From Bacillota bacterium (GTDB lineage: Bacteria > Bacillota > Clostridia > Christensenellales > CAG-138), in NCBI GenBank assembly GCA_023451115.1, contig JAEXFV010000107.1, positions 1 to 24,303 on the forward strand: a stretch of DNA of 24,303 nucleotides, read 5' to 3'. The stretch's first letter is position 1, and every line of letters begins with the position of its first letter. The position numbers and the translations under genes are program-made. Positions 24,168-24,303 of the stretch are shown here, piece after piece. A model generated the notes under the pieces. That model was not told where the DNA came from. It did no database searches and was given only the letters and a program-made list of their open reading frames with translations.

Positions 24168-24303
24168 ATGAAAAAGATTTCTTTGTTATTATTGTGGGGG
24201 ATTTTGGGCACGGTATTTTTCGTGGGCTGCTCTGAGGGGGAACCTTTTACACAGAAAACCTATGCAACAGACGGAACGCAGATTTTGGGAATCTGCCTGG
24301 ATG
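24168..24303 (+). CDS. Lipoprotein, N-terminal fragment (3' end outside window)
   Basis: Only 45 residues are in the window. They begin MKKISLLLLWGILGTVFF with a lipobox-like FVGC, Cys21 being the lipidated residue, followed by SEGEPFTQKTYATDGTQILG. Signal peptidase II processing and membrane anchoring are expected. GGAGG lies 10 nt before this ATG. The same frame is open upstream to an ATG at 24054 that also has a purine-rich site (GGAAGGA), but that would bury the signal peptide, so I reject it as the main start. No family can be named from so short a fragment. Its leader of about 140 nt starts at the MerR-type promoter. Confidence 0.75.
   Translation, partial: MKKISLLLLWGILGTVFFVGCSEGEPFTQKTYATDGTQILGICLD

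Noticed and set aside
1..24303. CRISPR arrays, tRNA or rRNA genes and intact insertion sequences
   Set aside because: No regularly spaced repeats, cloverleaf-type sequence, rRNA-like stretch or complete transposase was seen on either strand.

Overview
The window is a chromosomal housekeeping block from a low-to-medium GC Gram-positive bacterium, most likely a member of the Clostridia (Firmicutes). Four observations support this. The order mraZ-rsmH-ftsL-pbp-murE-mraY-murD-ftsW-murA-ftsQ-ftsA-ftsZ is a Firmicutes-style division and cell wall (dcw) cluster. MurE carries the DNPR motif of meso-diaminopimelate ligases. DnaK lacks the roughly 23-residue N-terminal insertion seen in Gram-negative homologues. 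hrcA-grpE-dnaK-dnaJ sits behind a perfect CIRCE operator. I cannot name the species; a gut-type clostridial lineage such as Christensenellales is only a guess.

Layout. Positions 1-987 hold the C-terminal part of recG, followed by a strong terminator. Positions about 1080-2160 are a small accessory islet. It contains the decayed tail of a large serine recombinase on the minus strand and an AT-rich minus-strand pair, a DUF2089-type HTH regulator and a small membrane protein, with their own promoter inside a palindrome. From 2170 a sigma-A promoter overlapped by three 10-bp-phased MraZ boxes starts the dcw cluster (2258-17103), all on the plus strand. Additional promoter-like or leader elements lie before murE, murD and ftsA. 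The cluster lacks murF, murG, murC and murB at their usual positions. After the ftsZ terminator comes a secreted SH3b-SH3b-CAP protein (17238-18122), then a terminator, a promoter with CIRCE, and the heat-shock operon hrcA-grpE-dnaK-dnaJ (18316-23109). The last kilobase has a minus-strand MerR-family regulator facing a truncated plus-strand lipoprotein gene. The divergent promoter has the 19-bp spacer and central palindrome typical of MerR control.

How the genes work together. MurE, MraY, MurD and MurA make peptidoglycan precursors. FtsZ and FtsA form the cytoplasmic ring. FtsL and FtsQ (DivIB) form the membrane regulatory complex. FtsW and the PASTA-containing PBP polymerise and cross-link septal wall. 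MraZ regulates the block and RsmH modifies 16S rRNA. HrcA represses the chaperone operon through CIRCE.

Two genes, the division PBP and dnaJ, are each broken by what looks like loss of one base. Both halves are intact and well conserved, so consensus errors are more likely than real pseudogenes. I see no convincing undescribed system. The most interesting items are an N-terminal motif shared by FtsL and FtsQ, the MerR-lipoprotein divergon, the MraZ-box promoter, and a possible attenuator before murD.
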